Positions 58,647-64,000 of a stretch of DNA of 64,000 nt are shown here, in pieces. Position numbers and translations under genes: made by a program. Source of the stretch: Geobacteraceae bacterium (lineage in GTDB: Bacteria > Desulfobacterota > Desulfuromonadia > Geobacterales > Pseudopelobacteraceae); NCBI GenBank assembly GCA_025355325.1, contig JANXZX010000101.1:20922-84921 (forward strand), written 5' to 3'. Each line of letters starts with the position of its first letter. Positions within the stretch are counted from its first letter, which is position 1. A model generated the notes under the pieces. The model was not told the DNA's origin. It made no database searches and worked only from the letters and a program-made list of their open reading frames with translations.

Positions 58647-60140
58647 TCATTCCGTAGAATAAAGTTCGAGCACGCGTTCAATTATATTTGTCGTTGATTT
58701 ACCATCCACAAAGGTTACCAGCTCGACCCGACCTCCATATGATTCAACGATATCCTTTCCGACAACTCCGTCCAGAGAATAATCACCCCCCTTGGCCAAA
58801 ATATACGGTTTGAGAGCAGAGATCAGCTCAAGCGGAGTATCTTCATCAAAGACCACAACATAATCGATGCAATCAAGCGCAGCCAGCAGATGAGCCCGTT
58901 CCTCCTGGTCGATCAATGGCCGTTTTGGCCCTTTCAGACGACGAACCGAGGCGTCGCTGTTAAGCCCCAGCACCAGCAGATCGCCAAGATTTCGTGCTTT
59001 CTGCAGGTATTTAACATGACCGGCATGCAGGAGGTCAAAGCAGCCGTTGGTGAAAACAACCCGCTTGCCTCTGTTTTTCTCAGCCGCAATAAGCGGGACA
59101 AGCACATCAAGACTCTTGATTTTTGTATGACTGTCTTTGTGGGCCAGTGAAACCGTATCGATGATTTCCTGGGGCGTAACTATTGACGTACCCAGCTTGC
59201 CAACGGCAATTCCCGCAGCAACATTTGCCAAACGGGCAGACTCGACCACACTGAACCCGGAAGCGATCCCGACGGCCAGTGCGGCAAGCACGGTATCCCC
59301 CGCACCTGAAACATCAAAAACTTCGCGGGCGACTGTAGGAATATGGACAATTTCGCCGTTCTGCGAAAAAAGAGACATCCCCTCCTCACTGCGGGTAACC
59401 AGAAGATGCTGCAAGCCTACCGCACTCATAATGACACCGGCGGCCTGTGTCAAGGTCGCAACATCAGTGATTGAAATTCCGGAGGCCGCCTCGGCTTCCT
59501 TGCGATTGGGAGTAAGGAGCGTTGCCCCGGCATAGCGGGAATAATCCGACCCTTTCGGGTCAACCAGTACCGGAATGCCAGCGGCAGTTGCCGCATTAAT
59601 GGCCGCAGCAATAACAGTAGGGGTCAGCACCCCCTTATTGTAGTCCGAAAGCACAATAACCGAAAATTCGCTCGCATGACCAGCCACCCAAAGACAGAGT
59701 TGTCGTTCAACTGCTGCCGGCACCGCTTCACGTGATTCGCGATCAATGCGGACAATCTGCTGATGCGCCGCCACAACTCTCGTTTTGCGGCTGGTACGGC
59801 GGGCGGAATCCTGGAAAATCGCACTGGTATCAATATGATGATGACAAAACTGCCCCAGCAGCTCGCGGCCGTTCTGATCGTCGCCAACGACGGAGCAGAC
59901 TGAAACCTGTGCCCCTAACGCCGCAAGATTGTGCACAACATTGCCGGCACCTCCCAGACGAAGTTCTTCACGGATAACATCAACCACCTGCACCGGCGCC
60001 TCCGGCGAAATACGATCCGCCCTCCCCCACAGGTACTCGTCCAGCATCAGGTCACCAATGACCAGACAGCGAATTTCAGAACTATGGGCAAATAGAGTTT
60101 CTATAGTGGTACGGTCCACACGTCCTCCCTGCGGGTTCAT
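58647..60140 (-). CDS. hldE: Bifunctional heptose-7-P kinase/heptose-1-P adenylyltransferase
   Basis: VIGDLMLDEYLWGRADRISPEAPVQV; DVSGAGDTVLAALAVG; VFTNGCFDLLHAGHVKYLQKAR. Confidence 0.95.
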   Translation of the reverse strand: MNPQGGRVDRTTIETLFAHSSEIRCLVIGDLMLDEYLWGRADRISPEAPVQVVDVIREELRLGGAGNVVHNLAALGAQVSVCSVVGDDQNGRELLGQFCHHHIDTSAIFQDSARRTSRKTRVVAAHQQIVRIDRESREAVPAAVERQLCLWVAGHASEFSVIVLSDYNKGVLTPTVIAAAINAATAAGIPVLVDPKGSDYSRYAGATLLTPNRKEAEAASGISITDVATLTQAAGVIMSAVGLQHLLVTRSEEGMSLFSQNGEIVHIPTVAREVFDVSGAGDTVLAALAVGIASGFSVVESARLANVAAGIAVGKLGTSIVTPQEIIDTVSLAHKDSHTKIKSLDVLVPLIAAEKNRGKRVVFTNGCFDLLHAGHVKYLQKARNLGDLLVLGLNSDASVRRLKGPKRPLIDQEERAHLLAALDCIDYVVVFDEDTPLELISALKPYILAKGGDYSLDGVVGKDIVESYGGRVELVTFVDGKSTTNIIERVLELYSTE

Positions 60141-60147
60141 TTGTTGT

Positions 60148-60717
60148 TCAAGAAAACATGCTTTTTTCAAGCAGATCACACACTACGTGAATGATAGTGA
60201 TATGCCCTTCCTGAACACGAGGCGTATCATTAGTAGGTACTATCAGGGCAAGATCACAGACATCCTTTATTGACCCGCCATCTTTGCCAAGCAGGCCAAC
60301 CGTACGGCATCCGTTTTCACGCGCCAGCTTCAGCGCCAGCAGAACATTTGGAGAATTGCCGCTGGTGGAAATTCCGACGACCAGGTCACCCGGCTGTGCC
60401 AATGCTTCAACCTGACGGCTAAACACCCGGTCGAAACCATAGTCATTACCGATGGCGGTCAATATCGACGTATCTGTCGAAAGCGCAATCGCCGGCAACC
60501 CCCGGCGTTCCATCTTGAAACGCCCGACAATTTCCGCCACAAAATGCTGGGCATCCGCCGCCGAGCCGCCATTTCCCATTACCAGCAATTTCCCGCCGTT
60601 TGCGAACGTTTCCACCAGCAGCGTCACCATGTCGGCAATCCGGGGGGCCAGTTCCCGTTCAATCTGAGCGATGACTTCGCGGTGGGCTGTTAACTGTGTT
60701 CTGATTTCTGATATCAT
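60148..60717 (-). CDS. gmhA: Sedoheptulose-7-phosphate isomerase
   Basis: [35 protein letters not shown]. Confidence 0.93.
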   Translation of the reverse strand: MISEIRTQLTAHREVIAQIERELAPRIADMVTLLVETFANGGKLLVMGNGGSAADAQHFVAEIVGRFKMERRGLPAIALSTDTSILTAIGNDYGFDRVFSRQVEALAQPGDLVVGISTSGNSPNVLLALKLARENGCRTVGLLGKDGGSIKDVCDLALIVPTNDTPRVQEGHITIIHVVCDLLEKSMFS

Positions 60718-61778
60718 GCTGCCTCCTCCATATGTCTTGTATCACTATTGTTATCAGCAAGAATATTGGTGATCAACTCTTCACGCGATAGAGCAGCATC
60801 TGCTCCGGGAAAATCAATTCCATCGGATCCGCACGCCAAAAGCAGATGGGGTGAACTGCTCCGCAGCAACGCCACTTTCCGCAGAAAATCCCGCAACGGA
60901 AACAGGAACGATAACGGGAGCAGAGTTATGCCGGTATGCAGAGCATCCCAGCCCATTTTCCGAAAAACCTTATACTGACGACGATGCAATAACAATGTAA
61001 AACTATGGCCAATGCGGGCAGCATTCAGAATAGCGGCAACTATATCGCTAAGGAACCCGGCATCTGCTTCAGCACCAAAATAGACACCGTATTGCCGGTC
61101 GTTCCCCCACCTGGAAATATACGCTGAGCGGCTATTCTGCAGCATTTCTTTCCTGCGTTGAGCCGAACCAAACTGTTGGGCGGCGGAACAGGCCAGCCGC
61201 AGACGAGATGTTAAACAGGTGCGATACCCTTTTGCCGCGACTCTCCGCACGTACTCTTTCACGCACCACTCATCCCCGTCAAGATGCTCGTCAAAGGCAC
61301 CAACGACCATTCGCATCTCGGTGCGCAGCATGAGTGTCGTCAAAGAAACCATGCAGCTCTCCATTACGGTGCTCCCCGGCGTCAGGTCCGGCAGTTTTGG
61401 CGCATGAGCCCCGAAAAAAAGAGGCGATACAATCCCGGCTCCGGAGGTCTCAGCCGCATTCACCAATACATCCAGCCATCCGGCCTGTACGGCAACGTGC
61501 GGACGGATAATAACGGTATAATCGCTGTCGGAACGGGACAGACCAATGTTGATGGCAGCAATCAGCCCGACATTTCTTTCGGATTTAATAAACAGCCCCT
61601 GATCACCCAATGACTCGGAGAACTCTTCCAGCATCAATTCGGTCTCACGACTGCTGCCATTATCGACAACAATCAGACGTGCTCCGGGTGAGTGCGTCAG
61701 AATCGCCGCAAGACAGGCACGGGTTTCAAAGAGGTTGTTCCATACCGGAACGAGAATGTCAATGGTTGGGGAAATCAT
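60714..61778 (-). CDS. GT2 family glycosyltransferase
   Basis: [34 protein letters not shown]. Confidence 0.85.
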   Translation of the reverse strand: MISPTIDILVPVWNNLFETRACLAAILTHSPGARLIVVDNGSSRETELMLEEFSESLGDQGLFIKSERNVGLIAAINIGLSRSDSDYTVIIRPHVAVQAGWLDVLVNAAETSGAGIVSPLFFGAHAPKLPDLTPGSTVMESCMVSLTTLMLRTEMRMVVGAFDEHLDGDEWCVKEYVRRVAAKGYRTCLTSRLRLACSAAQQFGSAQRRKEMLQNSRSAYISRWGNDRQYGVYFGAEADAGFLSDIVAAILNAARIGHSFTLLLHRRQYKVFRKMGWDALHTGITLLPLSFLFPLRDFLRKVALLRSSSPHLLLACGSDGIDFPGADAALSREELITNILADNNSDTRHMEEAA

Positions 61779-61845
61779 AGGGGGTATGGAAAGGTTCTAT
61801 TTCAGCAGGGCACGGAGACTGGTCCCCGTGCCCTGCCGGAATAAA

Positions 61846-62922
<1,077 letters not shown>

Positions 62923-63041
62923 CTAAGGCTGTGTCTTCAAAGATCATATGATACCCTAACGGGGCCCCGGAGTAAGGCGTCCGCCGGCGCTTTCGACCCC
63001 GCATCCAACCCCCGCATTCGACCTTATTCCCGCAGCGCCAC

Positions 63042-63341
63042 ATGTCCCTGGACCTCGAGCAGATCCGCCGTATCGCCCGGCTTGCGTGCATCGCGATCGG
63101 CGAGGCCGAAGCCACGGAAACCGCCGCGCAACTCAACGCCTTTCTTGCCCTGATCGAGCAACTGCAGGCCGTGGATACGACCGGCATCGAGCCGATGGCG
63201 CATGCGCTCGACGCGCAGTTGGCAAGCGGCCAGCGCCTGCGTGAAGACAAGGCCGTGGAGCCCGACCTGCGCGCCGAATTCCAGGCGCAGGCCCCCGCGG
63301 TGGAGAACGGCCTTTACCTAGTGCCGAGAGTCGTCGAGTAG
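63042..63341 (+). CDS. gatC: Asp/Glu-tRNA amidotransferase subunit C
   Basis: [15 protein letters not shown]...[27 protein letters not shown]...LREDKAVE...[12 protein letters not shown]. Confidence 0.93.
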   Translation: MSLDLEQIRRIARLACIAIGEAEATETAAQLNAFLALIEQLQAVDTTGIEPMAHALDAQLASGQRLREDKAVEPDLRAEFQAQAPAVENGLYLVPRVVE

Positions 63342-63358
63342 CGTTTTCGATCGCTCCC

Positions 63359-64000
63359 ATGCTTAACGCTTCGGTTATCGAATTGTCCGGCGCCCTGGCC
63401 GCGGGGAGAGTATCGAGCGTCGAGCTGACGCAGCTCTTTCTTGCGCGCATCGCAAAGCTGAATCCGGAGTTGAACGCCTTCATCACCGTCGACGCCGAGC
63501 GCTCGATGAAGGATGCAAGGGCCGCCGACGCGCGCCGCTCGGCGGGCGAAGCGGGCGCCCTCCTCGGCGTCCCCATTGCCCAGAAGGACATCTTCTGCAC
63601 GCGGGGCATCGCCACGACGTGCGGCTCGAAGATGCTGGCAAATTTCGTATCGCCCTACGATGCGCATGTCATCGAGAAGTTCGGCGGGGCCGGCGCGGTG
63701 CTCCTTGGCAAGACCAACATGGACGAGTTCGCGATGGGCTCTTCCAATGAATCGTCGTTTTTCGGTCCGGTACGCAATCCGTGGCGCACGAGCGCGGTGC
63801 CAGGCGGATCCTCGGGGGGGTCTGCGGCAGCCGTTGCCGCGCGCATGGCCCCGGCCGCGACCGGTACCGACACCGGAGGCTCGATCCGCCAGCCGGCTGC
63901 GTTTTCCGGCATCTGCGGACTCAAGCCAACGTACGGTGTCGTGTCGCGCTACGGCATGATTGCCTTCGCCTCGTCCCTCGACCAGGGCGGACCTTTGGGC
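63359..64000 (+). CDS. gatA: Asp/Glu-tRNA amidotransferase subunit A (truncated by window end)
   Basis: [63 protein letters not shown]. Confidence 0.95.
   Translation, partial: MLNASVIELSGALAAGRVSSVELTQLFLARIAKLNPELNAFITVDAERSMKDARAADARRSAGEAGALLGVPIAQKDIFCTRGIATTCGSKMLANFVSPYDAHVIEKFGGAGAVLLGKTNMDEFAMGSSNESSFFGPVRNPWRTSAVPGGSSGGSAAAVAARMAPAATGTDTGGSIRQPAAFSGICGLKPTYGVVSRYGMIAFASSLDQGGPLG

Overview
The window looks like a Geobacter/Desulfuromonadales-type chromosome segment, judged from protein flavour and gene order; no search was run. The left half carries two-component and c-di-GMP signalling genes, then a ~7.9 kb block (sensor kinase/regulator, radical SAM, glycosyltransferase and flavoprotein genes) bracketed by a 124-bp, ~97% identical direct repeat. 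That repeat carries a promoter, an RBS and the start of a second radical SAM gene. Next is a ~14.5 kb envelope/signalling cluster: caspase-like protease, TPR/SLH lipoprotein, LPP20-like protein, transglutaminase, FecR, CHASE2-cyclase, SUMF1/FGE, CsgG-like and FlgT-like genes. It is followed by a DUF362/ferredoxin pair, a Che-type cluster without a receptor, and an accessory zone with VapBC flanked by ~87-bp direct repeats plus an unannotated 5'-truncated HNH gene ending in an attC-like site. Housekeeping genes follow (cysteine synthase, aroF, Crp/Fnr, tkt, thiL, PpiC/SurA-type PPIases, hldE, gmhA, mreB). Features outside the ORF track include a candidate 6S RNA (minus strand, about 49307-49484), a palindromic repeat inserted in frame in thiL, and a probable chimeric junction at the 5' end of mreB, beyond which the sequence is GC-rich betaproteobacterial-like gatC-gatA. 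All family calls are by eye.
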